A stretch of DNA of 64,000 nt. It comes from Tildeniella nuda ZEHNDER 1965/U140 (GTDB lineage Bacteria > Cyanobacteriota > Cyanobacteriia > Leptolyngbyales > Leptolyngbyaceae). Below the pieces are notes generated by a model. The model was given only the letters and a program-made list of their open reading frames with translations. It was not told the DNA's origin and did no database searches. The stretch covers positions 120,017 through 184,016 of the forward strand of contig JAHHIG010000011.1 of the NCBI GenBank assembly GCA_019358895.1. The letters are read 5' to 3'. Every line of letters begins with the position of its first letter. Position 1 is the stretch's first letter. Position numbers and translations under genes: made by a program. Shown here piece after piece: positions 36,552 through 49,396 of the stretch.

Positions 36552-36779
36552 ATGTGGCTTGTAACGGTTTACTGTTCGGCTGAGAGCTGGCGCAACGATG
36601 CGAACGCCTTCAACGCAATCATGGCGCACTATACGGTCAAGCCACTTTCCACCAAAAAGATGAAAGAGGATGAGCGGCGCATCATGACCTTTCAGGTAGA
36701 AGACGTGAGCGAGGCGGAAGCCTTTCAAGATGAATGTATGACGCTGGACGGCTTTACCGCTCAGTTTGAATCGCTGTGA
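36552..36779 (+). CDS. Small hypothetical protein
   Basis: The 75-residue product MWLVTVYCSAESWRNDANAF... contains EDERRIMTFQVEDVSEAEAF and ends FTAQFESL. It has no membrane segment. Comparable small proteins occur in cyanobacteria, but I know of no function. It ends 61 bp before the convergent ParC-like gene. Confidence 0.6.
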   Translation: MWLVTVYCSAESWRNDANAFNAIMAHYTVKPLSTKKMKEDERRIMTFQVEDVSEAEAFQDECMTLDGFTAQFESL

Positions 36780-36839
36780 AGCAGCCTCGACAGGCAATTT
36801 TCTGGATTCATACGCGCCCAAGCTCATTTGAAAAGCCAG

Positions 36840-39431
<2,592 letters not shown>

Positions 39432-39594
39432 GAGCTTGATTCCTTCAGCATTGATTTCATAAAAGCTTTGTAGCATTTGCAGCAAGTGACGTTTACGATG
39501 GGGGCAATCCCCAACGCTCCTGTGTCCATTTCACAGTAAAATCGGCGCGGATAATGAAGTGGCTGCATCTGAGTCATGTTCCAAGGAAACCACA

Positions 39595-39993
39595 ATGAAA
39601 ACCGTTCTGATTGTCGAAGACGATCTGATTAACGCACGCGTCTTTTCTAAAATCTTGACGAAGCGAGGCGGTTTGGCGGTCAAGCATACTGAAAATGTGG
39701 AAGAAGTGATGCAAATTGCCCATGCTCAGGAAGCCGATATTATCCTGATGGATGTATCGCTGTCGCGCAGTGTTTACTTGGGGAAAGCGGTCGATGGTAT
39801 CAAAATCACCCAGATGCTGAAAGCGGATCCGATGACGGCGAAGTTGCCGATCATTCTGGTAACAGCCCATGCGATGGAGGGCGATCGCGAAAGCTTTCTG
39901 AAGCAGAGTGGCGCTGATGCATACATCTCCAAGCCCGTTGTGGATCATCAAGCGTTTGTCGATCAGATTATGGCGCTGTTGCCTACAGGGTAG
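39595..39993 (+). CDS. CheY-like response regulator receiver protein (first of a tandem pair)
   Basis: The 132-residue protein is a stand-alone receiver domain. It has the acidic pair VEDD, the phospho-acceptor Asp in ILMDVSLS, Thr in LVTAHAM, and Lys in ISKPV, so phosphorylation chemistry is intact. AAGGA eight bases before the ATG at 39595 decides the start over an upstream one at 39559. It has no output domain. Six bases separate it from a second receiver gene of the same type, a recent tandem duplication. Confidence 0.92.
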   Translation: MKTVLIVEDDLINARVFSKILTKRGGLAVKHTENVEEVMQIAHAQEADIILMDVSLSRSVYLGKAVDGIKITQMLKADPMTAKLPIILVTAHAMEGDRESFLKQSGADAYISKPVVDHQAFVDQIMALLPTG

Positions 39994-39999
39994 GAACCA

Positions 40000-40404
40000 A
40001 TGACGAAAACTGTTTTGCTGGTTGAAGATGATTTGGGTAACGTGCGGGTGTTTTCGCGCTATTTGACCAAACTGGGTGGTTTGACGGTAAAGCATACCGA
40101 AGATGCCGATGAGGTGATGCAGATTGTCAAAGCGGGGCAAGCAGATCTGGTTCTGATGGATGTGTCGCTGTCGCATAGCCTTTACCAGGGTAAAGCAGTC
40201 GACGGCATTAAGCTGACTCAACTGCTGAAAAGCGACCCTAGTACCGCCTCCGTGCCCATTATTCTGGTGACGGCACATGCCATGATTGGCGACAAAGAAA
40301 ACTCCCTACAGCAAAGCGGTGCCGACGACTATATTTCTAAACCCGTAGTGGACTATCGAGCGTTTATTGACCAGGTAATGGCACTGTTGCCAGGTGAGGC
40401 ATAG
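40000..40404 (+). CDS. CheY-like response regulator receiver protein (second of a tandem pair)
   Basis: This 134-residue receiver is closely similar to its upstream neighbour over its full length (TKTVLLVEDDLGNVRVFSRY, LVLMDVSLSHSLYQGKAVDG, DDYISKPVVDYRAF). All receiver residues are present. The two genes are probably co-transcribed. The family resembles the cell-cycle response regulator DivK. No histidine kinase is in the window. Confidence 0.92.
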   Translation: MTKTVLLVEDDLGNVRVFSRYLTKLGGLTVKHTEDADEVMQIVKAGQADLVLMDVSLSHSLYQGKAVDGIKLTQLLKSDPSTASVPIILVTAHAMIGDKENSLQQSGADDYISKPVVDYRAFIDQVMALLPGEA

Positions 40405-40661
40405 CGAAACAAGCCCTGATGTATCAACCCTAGAACGCTGATGAGCGATCGGTTGATGGGTCATTACGCCACACATGAACTCATACCCTTTGATCAGAGG
40501 CAGCTCTGTTTCCCAGACTACCGTAAATAATTTCGTCTACGCATTCGCCAAAATACAGAGTGCGAATCGAGTTTAGCAGCTTCTCAACGCCTCGATAGGT
40601 ACAATAGTACTATATTTAACTGTTTTGTGAATACCCTCAGGGTAGGCAGTGTGGCGATCGC

Positions 40662-42272
40662 CTAGTGACCCCGAGGTTTCCCGGTTACCGATGGCTCTGA
40701 TTCCACCGCAGAAGACGCATCTGGAGCAGCATCAATAATTTCGGGCAGCGTTGGCGGCAAGGGGGACGGGATCGACACTCTGGGGAGCGGATTTGGCTCA
40801 GTCGGGTTTGGCTCAGTCGGATTTAACTCAGTCGGATTTAACTCAGCATTTGGCACGGTATTGACGGAGGGCGCGTTCACTTGTGTGTGCGGAGCACGTA
40901 TCGCGCTGCGTCTCTGTGGTAAATAGCGACTGAGTTGCTGCCACACTTGCCGCAAGCGTTCTTGTCCACTTACGGAAGCTGCTGCTGGCGGGGTTGCATC
41001 GTCTGGTGGAGTTGGGGAAATTGGCTCTGTTTCTGGCTCTGACGGACGCTCTGGCGACGGGACTGGAGGGGCGATCGCGTCCTGCCTTTCTGTTTCATCT
41101 GACGGTGCCGCCTCTGGGGTTGGTTCAGGGCTGGGAGGAGACGGTTCTGGGATCGGGATTAGAGGTGCGATCGAACTGGGGCGATCGGGAAGATCCAAAC
41201 TGGGTGTGGATTCTGGAGTGGGTGTGGGTTCTGGAACGGGCGTTGACTCTGGAATAGGCGTTGGTTCCAGCAACGGTGTCTCTGAGGGACTGGGAGATGG
41301 TTCTGGTATCGGTTCAACGGTGGGCGCTGGTGGAGTGTAGTTGGGGTCAACAATGCCACGCACATCAGCGGCGGAAAACTCTCCTCGCATGAGCTTTGAG
41401 AGAGGATCATCGCCATTCGGTTGGTACTCCACGATGCGTACCGTATTGTTGAATACGTTTGGTACTGGGTCACCTTTGTCGTCAAGATACTCAAGCTGCA
41501 CCCAGTTTTTACCCGGCTTAAAGCCTTTGAGGTACAACGGTTGCCAGCGATCGATCACAAAGCTGTCGCCATTCACCGTGCAGCGAATGCGCCAGTCGGC
41601 AATATCATCGGTGTTATCTGTCTGAGCAACGAAATGGAGGGGCGCATTCGTCAGGTAAAAGTCCAGCAAAATTGGCTCTGCGCCATAGGTGCCTTGCGGT
41701 CGGCTGTAGGTCAGCAGCGGCAGTTCAGGATTGGGGCTATTATCCTGAGTTTTGGTGAAAACGTGAAAAGTCGTCTGCACGAAGGCACCGTCATTTTTGA
41801 AGCTTTCGTGCCAGGGACGGGAGGCAAAGGCGCGAATGGTGTGAGTTCCAGCCTCTAGATCGTTAAAGATGAGTGGCTGGCTGGTATCGTAAACTGCCTG
41901 GTACGCGCGATTATCCAGCAGGACGTGCAGGTGCGGACCCAACCCAAACGTCTCATTTTTAAAGAGGGGCAGATCTTTGACAAGGAAGCGGATAGAGACC
42001 GTGTTATCAGACAGGACTTCGTTTTTACGGGGACTGAGGATCGTCACCTGGGGCTGGTAATCGTCTAATGCCTGCCGTAGCTCTTGCAGGGCGATCGGTG
42101 GTGAGGCTTCTGCAATTTTCCCCGTGGTTTTGATGGTTGTTTGAGTGGCTGCGGAGCGCGATCGCCCCCAAAAAGCGGCATGTGCTTTATCAACACGTCC
42201 CCAACCCGCCGTGACCAGCACGATCGACACAAGTGCAAACAAGATTTTGGCGACGGTCTGCCAGCGCTTCAT
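40662..42272 (-). CDS. Exported protein with long Pro/Glu/Ser-rich region
   Basis: The N-terminus KRWQTVAKILFALVSIVLVT...AHA is a signal peptide. A globular part of about 250 residues follows, containing QPQVTILSPRKNEVLSDNTV, FGLGPHLHVLLDNRAYQAVY and LEAGTHTIRAFASRPWHES, an immunoglobulin-like or FN3-like pattern that I cannot place. The last 220 residues are low-complexity PEPSPSPSETP/PNPTEPNPTE repeats, as in wall-associated proteins. ATG at 42272 is used; GTG codons at 42281 and 42290 are in frame, and one may be better placed relative to GAGGAG. Confidence 0.75.
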   Translation of the reverse strand: MKRWQTVAKILFALVSIVLVTAGWGRVDKAHAAFWGRSRSAATQTTIKTTGKIAEASPPIALQELRQALDDYQPQVTILSPRKNEVLSDNTVSIRFLVKDLPLFKNETFGLGPHLHVLLDNRAYQAVYDTSQPLIFNDLEAGTHTIRAFASRPWHESFKNDGAFVQTTFHVFTKTQDNSPNPELPLLTYSRPQGTYGAEPILLDFYLTNAPLHFVAQTDNTDDIADWRIRCTVNGDSFVIDRWQPLYLKGFKPGKNWVQLEYLDDKGDPVPNVFNNTVRIVEYQPNGDDPLSKLMRGEFSAADVRGIVDPNYTPPAPTVEPIPEPSPSPSETPLLEPTPIPESTPVPEPTPTPESTPSLDLPDRPSSIAPLIPIPEPSPPSPEPTPEAAPSDETERQDAIAPPVPSPERPSEPETEPISPTPPDDATPPAAASVSGQERLRQVWQQLSRYLPQRRSAIRAPHTQVNAPSVNTVPNAELNPTELNPTEPNPTEPNPLPRVSIPSPLPPTLPEIIDAAPDASSAVESEPSVTGKPRGH

Positions 42273-42429
42273 TCCCAACACAGAATCCACTCCTCAAAGC
42301 TGCCCATAGGGAACTATAGCGGAAAAGACCCAGCCTCCCCTGCAAAGTTTCGTCGCTAGTTTTTGGGTCGCTAGTTTTCTGCTAAAAGGTGAGGATGGGA
42401 TTGATGTCGATCGCTCCTGTCTTTTTGCC

Positions 42430-42957
42430 TTACCCAGCAAGCAGTAATTCGTTCAGTTGGCGCTTCAACGTCGAAGACGACAGCAATGGCTTGTAAGCTT
42501 CACCTTCGTAGGGTGTCCAAACATACCCAAAGGTGAAGGGTCGGAATGCTGGAGCGGAACCCATGACTCGCCAAACTGTGTCAGCCATGACCAAGCCTGG
42601 AAAAGCTATGGTAGAGGCATCCTCAAGTAACTCACTATAGGTTCTAAACTCGTCCACTTCGACACCAACCAGGGCGTAACGAAAGGTTGGAGCCGATCGC
42701 AAGCGTTGATACAGTAAGATGCCTAGCTCGGTCATCAAGTAAGCAGTCTCTGGTGTGTTGATGCCAACCTCACTGATGCCACTTGGATAAACTCGACACC
42801 ACCAGTTTGCGTCCAGAGCTTGAAAGACTTCAGCCTGACACAGTACCTGTCTACCGTTTGAGAGCATCCAGGCAACAGCGTCGAAGTGCTGAGCAAATTG
42901 CACCGCTGCAACCTGTTCCCCGCCACATTCAGCCGACAGACTAAAAATCCATGCCAT
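42430..42957 (-). CDS. Protein of unknown function, possible immunity protein
   Basis: The start at 42957 gives a 175-residue product, MAWIFSLSAECGGEQVAAVQ..., with SRTYSELL-like and CRVYPSGISEVGINTPETAY segments. There is no signal peptide and no membrane segment. I do not recognise the family. Its position just downstream of a small toxin-like gene in the same orientation, about 30 bp away, suggests a cognate immunity or antitoxin role; this is inference from arrangement only. Confidence 0.6.
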   Translation of the reverse strand: MAWIFSLSAECGGEQVAAVQFAQHFDAVAWMLSNGRQVLCQAEVFQALDANWWCRVYPSGISEVGINTPETAYLMTELGILLYQRLRSAPTFRYALVGVEVDEFRTYSELLEDASTIAFPGLVMADTVWRVMGSAPAFRPFTFGYVWTPYEGEAYKPLLSSSTLKRQLNELLLAG

Positions 42958-42986
42958 CACCGCCCTCCGTTCACTGCCTTGTTCCG

Positions 42987-43429
42987 TCAAACCTTTACCC
43001 AATCGTCCCTGGTTTTTGCCAATGCTGTTTCATAGTTCTCTAAGAGCATTGTAGCTTTTGGCAGAATGCTGACGTGTGTCGAGTGATCCTGTACTGCTTC
43101 AAGGTCGCCACTGATTTTGCTCTCGTCAATTTGCCAAAGCTGGTCTCTGCCTGTACCGCCAAACGCAGCAGACCGACGGAATGCTGGTAAGCCTTCGATC
43201 GAGAGTGAGGCAGACATCCCTTTCCGTTTCTAAGGGCTACAGTTACAGACTCAGCCGAAGGATCGAGATTCGTTTCCGCCCGCAAGTACCCTTGTTTGTC
43301 TATCCAGTTGCTGGGTCTTTGTGCCACATCAATGTCAATGCCGGGTCGGATTCCTAGCAGTCGAGCGCTACGACCAATTTTGGGTTTGCCGTTTGCTTCT
43401 GCCATACCTCGGTAGTAAAGGTTTCCCAT
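42987..43429 (-). pseudogene. Frameshifted toxin-like gene (possible ADP-ribosyltransferase-type toxin)
   Basis: Two overlapping frames on the minus strand join into one sensible protein. Frame one starts at 43429 (MGNLYYRGMAEANGKPKIGR, SARLLGIRPGIDIDV) and runs to ALRNGKG; frame two continues at MSASLSIEGLPAFRRSAAFG and ends ALAKTRDDWVKV at 42987. The join lies near 43215, where AAAGGGATG appears to be one base short. I associate the MGNLYYRGM...RPGIDIDV...GKGMSV pattern with a family of small cyanobacterial toxin-like proteins, but I am unsure of the biochemical class. The frameshift may be real decay or a sequencing error. Confidence 0.6.
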
Positions 43430-43982
43430 CAGGTGAAATAAGTTCTATGCAGTCTACAGATTTAGCAGAAGGCGCGATCGCTCCACCACAGTAATTAGCG
43501 GCACACATCATACAACTCTCTCTTAAAAAATTGTTTCATCTTCGGTTGCCTGAGAGCCGTGATCCCAGAGAATATGTCTCTAGTTTTCAGATTATTTAGT
43601 TTTACAAACACAATCGTGATCTTGCTTGACTTTTTGGTTCGGCTCAGATTCTGAAGCTCATCTACAGCCGCGATCGGAGGAGTTTGAATTATTGTTAATT
43701 GCGTTCAAGTTCGGCGTAACACGAGTCCTATAATGACACGATGAGAACCTCTACCAGTCTGTTTGTATTGCCAGCACGAACCTCACGGGTTCTGATGGCG
43801 ATCGTTGCTCCGTTCTTAGAACTGCGATCGCTGCTTGCAGTCTTATGTCATTCAGTGAGCTTGGAAGCGATTCCGATGCACACGGATGGCTGCTCACTAG
43901 GGCAAAAGGCTGTTTGTCAGCATCAGGGCAGCGGCTGGCAGGGGGGATTCCTCGTTCCTTGTCTAGAGAGAGGAGAGTCTCA
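43430..43982. promoter_or_regulatory. psaA upstream and leader region
   Basis: About 550 bp separate the toxin-like gene from psaA, the expected place for light-regulated psaAB promoters and a long leader. TTGACT at 43626 is a plausible -35 element but no firm -10 match follows. GGAG eight bases before 43983 is the psaA ribosome-binding site. An open frame 43741-43986 (81 codons) overlaps the psaA start as ATGA; its coding status is doubtful. Confidence 0.4.
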
Positions 43983-46238
43983 ATGACAATTACTCCACGG
44001 GAGCGCGAAGCGAAGGTCAAGGTTACGGTTGACAACGATCCGGTGCCAACTTCTTTTGAGAAGTGGTCGCAGCCTGGTCATTTCGATCGCACCCTGGCTA
44101 GAGGTCCCAAAACCACCACCTGGATTTGGAATCTTCACGCCAACGCTCATGATTTTGATAGCCATACTAGCGACTTAGAAGACGTTTCTCGTAAAATTTT
44201 CAGTGCTCACTTCGGTCATCTGGCTGTTGTGTTCATCTGGCTCAGCGGCATGTATTTTCATGGCGCTAAGTTTTCAAACTACGAGGCTTGGCTCACCAAC
44301 CCGACTGGCATTAAGCCCAGTGCCCAGGTTGTGTGGCCGATTTTCGGACAAGAAATTTTGAATGCAGATGTGGGCGGTGGTTTCCACGGTATCCAAATTA
44401 CATCTGGCTTTTTCTACCTGTGGCGGGCATCTGGCTTTACCAACAGCTTCCAGCTTTACTGCACCGCGATCGGCGGTCTAGTCATGGCGGGTCTGATGCT
44501 GTTTGCTGGCTGGTTCCACTACCACAAGCGGGCACCCAAACTGGAATGGTTCCAGAATGTGGAATCGATGCTGAACCACCACTTGTCTGGTTTGTTCGGT
44601 CTTGGTTCGCTCGGTTGGGCGGGGCACCAGATTCACGTCTCGCTGCCCATCAACAAGCTGCTGGATGCAGGGGTCGCTCCGAAGGACATTCCCTTGCCCC
44701 ATGAGTTCATCTTGAACTCGAAGCTGATGGCGGATTTATACCCCAGTTTTGCGAAAGGTTTAACCCCCTTCTTCACCCTCAATTGGGCAGAATATTCGGA
44801 CTTTCTGACCTTTAAGGGTGGCTTGAACCCCGTTACAGGTGGTCTGTGGCTGTCGGATACAGCACACCACCATCTGGCGATCGCGGTTCTGTTCATCATT
44901 GCGGGACATCAATACCGCACCAATTGGGGTATTGGGCACAGCATCAAGGAAATTCTGGAAGCACACAAAGGTCCCTTTACTGGCGAAGGTCACAAGGGTC
45001 TCTATGAAGTGCTGACGACTTCCTGGCATGCTCAATTGGCAATCAACCTGGCAATGGTCGGCTCTTTGAGCATCATCGTTGCCCAGCATATGTACGCCAT
45101 GCCGCCCTACCCTTATATGGCGACGGACTATGCGACGCAGTTGTCTCTGTTTACGCATCACATGTGGCTCGGTGGTTTCTTCATCGTAGGTGGAGCAGCG
45201 CACGGTGCCATCTTCATGGTGCGCGACTACGACCCTGTCGTGAATCAGAACAATCTGCTCGATCGCGTGCTGCGCCATCGGGATGCGATTATTTCGCACC
45301 TGAACTGGGTGTGTATCTTCCTGGGCTTCCATAGCTTTGGTCTGTACGTGCACAACGACACGATGCAGGCGCTGGGTCGTCCTCAAGATATGTTCTCAGA
45401 TACTGCGATTCAATTGCAGCCTGTGTTCGCGCAGTGGATCCAAAACCTGCATACGCTTGCCCCAGGTACAACCGCTCCCAATGCGCTTGCTCCAGCCAGC
45501 TATGTGTTCGGTGGTGAGACAATTGCGATTGCGGGTAAGGTGGCGATCGCGCCGATTCCGCTTGGTACGGCGGACTTCCTGGTGCATCACATCCATGCGT
45601 TCACCATCCACGTCACCGTGCTGATTCTGCTGAAAGGTGTGCTGTATGCCCGTAGTTCGCGTCTGATTCCAGATAAAGCGAATTTGGGCTTCCGCTTCCC
45701 TTGCGACGGACCTGGTCGTGGCGGCACCTGCCAGGTTTCTGGTTGGGATCACGTCTTCCTCGGTCTGTTCTGGATGTACAACTCGCTGTCGATCGTGATT
45801 TTCCACTTCAGTTGGAAGATGCAGTCAGATGTGTGGGGAACGGTCAATCCAGACGGCACGATCGCTCACATTACAGGCGGCAACTTTGCTCAGAGTGCGA
45901 TCAACATCAACGGTTGGTTACGCGACTTCCTCTGGGCACAGGCAACGCAGGTGATTACCTCCTACGGTTCAGCGCTCTCGGCTTACGGCTTACTCTTCCT
46001 GGGTGCACACTTTGTGTGGGCATTCAGCTTGATGTTCCTGTTTAGCGGTCGCGGCTACTGGCAGGAGTTGATCGAATCGATTGTTTGGGCGCACAATAAG
46101 CTGAAGGTTGCCCCGGCAATTCAGCCCCGCGCACTGAGCATCATTCAGGGTCGGGCTGTGGGGGTAGCACATTACCTCCTGGGAGGGATTGTCACAACGT
46201 GGGCATTCTTCCTGGCTCGTGCACTGGCACTTGGATAA
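43983..46238 (+). CDS. psaA: Photosystem I P700 apoprotein A1
   Basis: PsaA forms, with PsaB, the photosystem I heart: 11 membrane helices binding P700, the core chlorophylls and half the FX cluster. The ATG at 43983 gives the standard 751-residue protein starting [20 protein letters not shown]; the frame is open further upstream, but the extra residues are not PsaA. The FX cysteine loop [18 protein letters not shown] and the [12 protein letters not shown] and WLRDFLWAQ blocks are canonical. psaB follows after 24 bp, so the two form one operon. Confidence 0.99.
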   Translation: MTITPREREAKVKVTVDNDPVPTSFEKWSQPGHFDRTLARGPKTTTWIWNLHANAHDFDSHTSDLEDVSRKIFSAHFGHLAVVFIWLSGMYFHGAKFSNYEAWLTNPTGIKPSAQVVWPIFGQEILNADVGGGFHGIQITSGFFYLWRASGFTNSFQLYCTAIGGLVMAGLMLFAGWFHYHKRAPKLEWFQNVESMLNHHLSGLFGLGSLGWAGHQIHVSLPINKLLDAGVAPKDIPLPHEFILNSKLMADLYPSFAKGLTPFFTLNWAEYSDFLTFKGGLNPVTGGLWLSDTAHHHLAIAVLFIIAGHQYRTNWGIGHSIKEILEAHKGPFTGEGHKGLYEVLTTSWHAQLAINLAMVGSLSIIVAQHMYAMPPYPYMATDYATQLSLFTHHMWLGGFFIVGGAAHGAIFMVRDYDPVVNQNNLLDRVLRHRDAIISHLNWVCIFLGFHSFGLYVHNDTMQALGRPQDMFSDTAIQLQPVFAQWIQNLHTLAPGTTAPNALAPASYVFGGETIAIAGKVAIAPIPLGTADFLVHHIHAFTIHVTVLILLKGVLYARSSRLIPDKANLGFRFPCDGPGRGGTCQVSGWDHVFLGLFWMYNSLSIVIFHFSWKMQSDVWGTVNPDGTIAHITGGNFAQSAININGWLRDFLWAQATQVITSYGSALSAYGLLFLGAHFVWAFSLMFLFSGRGYWQELIESIVWAHNKLKVAPAIQPRALSIIQGRAVGVAHYLLGGIVTTWAFFLARALALG

Positions 46239-46262
46239 GCGCGAGGAGAACGAAGTAGAACT

Positions 46263-48491
46263 ATGGCAACTAAATTTCCCAAATTTAGCCAGGACCTCGC
46301 TCAAGATCCGACCACTCGTCGGATCTGGTATGGGATCGCCACTGCCCACGACTTTGAAAGCCACGACGGGATGACGGAAGAGAATCTTTACCAAAAGATT
46401 TTCGCCTCTCACTTCGGTCACCTGGCAATCATCTTCCTGTGGACCTCTGGCTCCCTGTTCCACGTAGCGTGGCAAGGCAACTTTGAACAGTGGATCAAAG
46501 ATCCATTGAACATCCGTCCCATCGCCCACGCGATTTGGGACCCTCAATTCGGTCAGCCAGCGGTCGATGCCTTCACTCAAGGTGGAGTCAACTACCCGGT
46601 TGATATCTCTTACTCTGGTGTTTACCAGTGGTGGTACACGATCGGGATGCGGACGAATGGTGAACTCTACGCGGGTTCGCTCTTTCTCTTGTTCCTATCG
46701 GCGGTCTTTCTGTTTGCTGGCTGGCTGCACTTGCAACCCAAGTTCCGCCCGTCGCTTGCCTGGTTTAAGAATGCCGAATCGCGGTTGAATCACCACCTGG
46801 CAGGTCTGTTTGGCGTGAGTTCGCTGGCATGGGCAGGTCACCTGATCCACGTGGCGATTCCCGAAGCGCGCGGACAGCATGTAGGTTGGGATAACTTCCT
46901 CTCTACCCCACCGCATCCGGCTGGTTTAGCTCCCTTCTTCAGCGGTAACTGGGGCGTGTATGCCGAAAACCCTGACACCCCTGGGCATGTGTTTAGCACA
47001 TCTCAAGGTGCTGGTACGGCGATTCTGACCTTCCTGGGTGGCTTCCATCCACAGACTGAATCGCTCTGGTTGACGGATATGGCGCATCACCATCTGGCGA
47101 TCGCCGTCCTGTTCATCGTTGCTGGTCACATGTACCGCACCAACTTTGGTATCGGTCACAGCATCAAAGAAATGCTGGACAGCAAGAAAGGTTTGTTGTC
47201 TAGCAGCAGTGAAGGTCAGTTCAACCTGCCTCACCAGGGCTTGTACGAAACCTACAACAACTCGCTGCACTTCCAGTTGGGCATCCACCTGGCGGCATTG
47301 GGTGTGATTACGTCTCTAGTCGCGCAGCATATGTATGCGCTGCCACCTTACGCTTTTCTGGCGAAAGACTTCACGACGCAGGCATCCCTGTATACCCATC
47401 ACCAGTACATTGCTGGGTTCTTGATGGTCGGTGCGTTTGCTCACGGAGCCATCTTCTGGGTACGGGATTACGATCCAGACCAGAACAAAGGCAACGTGTT
47501 GGATCGAGTGCTACAGCACAAAGAAGCCATCATCTCTCACCTGAGCTGGGTTTCGCTGTTCCTCGGGTTCCACACGCTGGGGCTATACGTGCACAATGAT
47601 GTCGTTGTTGCCTTCGGTACGCCCGAAAAGCAGATTCTGATTGAGCCTGTGTTCGCACAGTTCATTCAGGCATCGCACGGCAAGGTGCTGTACGGCATGG
47701 ATGCGCTGCTGTCGAACCCTGACAGTATTGCAACCACTGCCTGGCCCAACTACGGTAACGTCTGGTTGCCCGGTTGGTTGGATGCCATCAACAGCGGTAC
47801 AAACTCCTTGTTCCTCACCATTGGTCCTGGCGATTTCTTGGTTCACCATGCGATCGCGCTGGGTCTGCACACCACCACCCTGATCTTGGTCAAGGGTGCG
47901 CTGGATGCACGTGGCTCAAAGCTGATGCCGGACAAAAAAGACTTCGGCTATGCCTTCCCTTGCGATGGTCCTGGACGGGGCGGTACTTGCGACATCTCAG
48001 CGTGGGATTCGTTCTACCTGGCGATGTTCTGGATGCTCAATACGATCGGCTGGGTGACGTTCTACTGGCACTGGAAACATCTGGCTGTCTGGTCTGGTAA
48101 CGTGTCTCAGTTCAACGAAAGCTCGACCTATCTCATGGGCTGGCTCCGCGATTACCTTTGGCTCTACTCTGGTGCGACCATTAACGGGTACAACCCGTAT
48201 GGCATGAATAACCTGTCGGTCTGGTCCTGGATGTTCCTGTTTGGGCACCTGGTTTGGGCAACGGGCTTCATGTTCCTGATCTCCTGGAGAGGCTATTGGC
48301 AAGAGCTGATCGAAACCCTGGTTTGGGCACATGAGCGCACCCCACTGGCGAACCTGGTTCGCTGGAAAGATAAGCCCGTTGCGCTCTCGATCGTCCAGGC
48401 TCGTGTGGTTGGTCTCGCTCACTTCACGGTTGGTTACATCCTTACCTACGCTGCCTTCTTGATCTCTGCTACAGCAGCCAAGTTCGGCTAG
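46263..48491 (+). CDS. psaB: Photosystem I P700 apoprotein A2
   Basis: PsaB is the second core subunit, and its length of 742 residues fits cyanobacterial Psa[21 protein letters not shown] is the standard N-terminus; [18 protein letters not shown] carries the two FX cysteines, and [10 protein letters not shown] and the C-terminal [11 protein letters not shown] match the family. It is co-transcribed with psaA and followed by a strong terminator hairpin. The last codons and the bases after the stop are the left edge of a segment that is duplicated at 53331. Confidence 0.99.
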   Translation: MATKFPKFSQDLAQDPTTRRIWYGIATAHDFESHDGMTEENLYQKIFASHFGHLAIIFLWTSGSLFHVAWQGNFEQWIKDPLNIRPIAHAIWDPQFGQPAVDAFTQGGVNYPVDISYSGVYQWWYTIGMRTNGELYAGSLFLLFLSAVFLFAGWLHLQPKFRPSLAWFKNAESRLNHHLAGLFGVSSLAWAGHLIHVAIPEARGQHVGWDNFLSTPPHPAGLAPFFSGNWGVYAENPDTPGHVFSTSQGAGTAILTFLGGFHPQTESLWLTDMAHHHLAIAVLFIVAGHMYRTNFGIGHSIKEMLDSKKGLLSSSSEGQFNLPHQGLYETYNNSLHFQLGIHLAALGVITSLVAQHMYALPPYAFLAKDFTTQASLYTHHQYIAGFLMVGAFAHGAIFWVRDYDPDQNKGNVLDRVLQHKEAIISHLSWVSLFLGFHTLGLYVHNDVVVAFGTPEKQILIEPVFAQFIQASHGKVLYGMDALLSNPDSIATTAWPNYGNVWLPGWLDAINSGTNSLFLTIGPGDFLVHHAIALGLHTTTLILVKGALDARGSKLMPDKKDFGYAFPCDGPGRGGTCDISAWDSFYLAMFWMLNTIGWVTFYWHWKHLAVWSGNVSQFNESSTYLMGWLRDYLWLYSGATINGYNPYGMNNLSVWSWMFLFGHLVWATGFMFLISWRGYWQELIETLVWAHERTPLANLVRWKDKPVALSIVQARVVGLAHFTVGYILTYAAFLISATAAKFG

Positions 48492-48527
48492 CGCATATCA
48501 AGCAACGTTAGTGCTGTAGCAATGTAG

Positions 48528-48565
48528 CAAAAGTCCCTCGCTGTAATGGCGGGGGACTTTTGCTT
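48528..48565 (+). terminator. Terminator hairpin after psaAB
   Basis: AAAAGTCCCTCGC and GCGGGGGACTTTT form a 13-bp stem with one G-U pair around a 7-base loop, 37 bp after the psaB stop, with the T run inside the right arm. A diverged copy (TCCCTCA...TGAGGGA) occurs at about 53358 in the duplicated segment. Confidence 0.85.
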
Positions 48566-48602
48566 AAGGAGTCCTCCGCCATTACTCTTACTTCTCACTA
48601 CC

Positions 48603-49010
48603 ATGCGCCAATACCAGCAGGTACTCAAGCTTCAAACCACAGGCAAATCGCTTTGCAGAGTGACCCAGAAAGTGCAGGCGATCGTTGCCGAGTCGCAAAT
48701 GCAAACCGGACTGTGTACTCTCTTTTTACGCCATACATCGGCTAGTTTAGTGATTCAGGAAAATGCCGATCCTGATGTGTTGAAGGATCTAGAAAACTTT
48801 TTTGCCAAGCTAGTGCCAGAGTGGGAAAACTACATCCACAGCACCGAAGGACCCGACGATATGCCGGCTCACATTCGCACTACACTGACGCATACATCGA
48901 AGCAAATTCCGATCGCGCCAACGGTCGCCTTCTTCTCGGCACCTAGCAAGGCATTTACCTGTGGGAACATCGCCAACACGGTCACATCCGCGAGTTGGTG
49001 GTTCACCTGA
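48603..49010 (+). pseudogene. yjbQ: YjbQ family (UPF0047) protein, copy 1, frameshifted near the 3' end
   Basis: Residues 1-101 are nearly identical to copy 2 (MRQYQQVLKLQTTGKSLCRV, LFLRHTSASLVIQENADPD, HSTEGPDDMPAHIRT). After QIPIA two extra bases (GCGCCAAC versus GCCAAC) shift the frame, replacing the conserved ANGRLxLGxWQGIYLWEHR end with an unrelated tail. The original frame is still readable downstream but has TAG where copy 2 has TGG, so two lesions are present. YjbQ proteins have been linked to thiamine phosphate synthesis as a side activity. The C-terminal active-site strand is lost, so this copy is probably not functional. Confidence 0.9.
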
Positions 49011-49217
49011 GCGGAAGTTAAAGATGGTGGAGCAAATGACTCAGGGAAAAGGGCGATCGGACTTCCCCTTCAAGTCTCTATTCTCTGCTTATTTCTTGAG
49101 ATAGCACAAGTTTCTGAGGTGATCTGCTATCTACCCAACTTGGAGTGTTCATATAGAGACATTCTGTCTATCTGGCTGATTTGTGGTGTTATCCGAAAGT
49201 TCTCAGTCTAACGGCAA
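48905..49217. repeat. Left direct repeat of the yjbQ-flanked island
   Basis: This segment, from the 3' end of yjbQ copy 1 through about 200 bp beyond it, aligns with 54515-54817. Shared strings include GAGCGGAAGTTAAAGAT, GTGGAGCAAATGAC, TCTCTGCTTATTT and CTATCTACCCAACTTGG-like text. The two copies bracket the caspase system, a SnoaL gene, yjbQ copy 2 and brnTA. Confidence 0.8.
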
Positions 49218-49396
49218 AAGCCAGCGGCAGCTAGAAAATTTTGCATCACCACTAACCGAACACGGTTGTTGGCTACGCTGACCTTGTCAACCGGATGTTT
49301 AGTAGTTACACAACTTTAATCTTGGCACCTCGGTGAGCTTTAACACATAATAGATTTGAACAGGAGGATAAGAACAAAAGAGGTTCATATTTAGGT
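49218..49396. other. Upstream region of the Pepco-caspase operon
   Basis: The sequence after the direct repeat becomes visibly richer in A and T. AGGAGG occurs about 35 bases before the first start codon, and AGAGG lies closer. No operator-like repeat was seen. Confidence 0.4.

Noticed and set aside
44760..45386. A 208-codon open frame antisense to psaA
   Set aside because: It is a shadow of the conserved psaA reading frame and its product is low in sense and rich in His/Gln/Arg.
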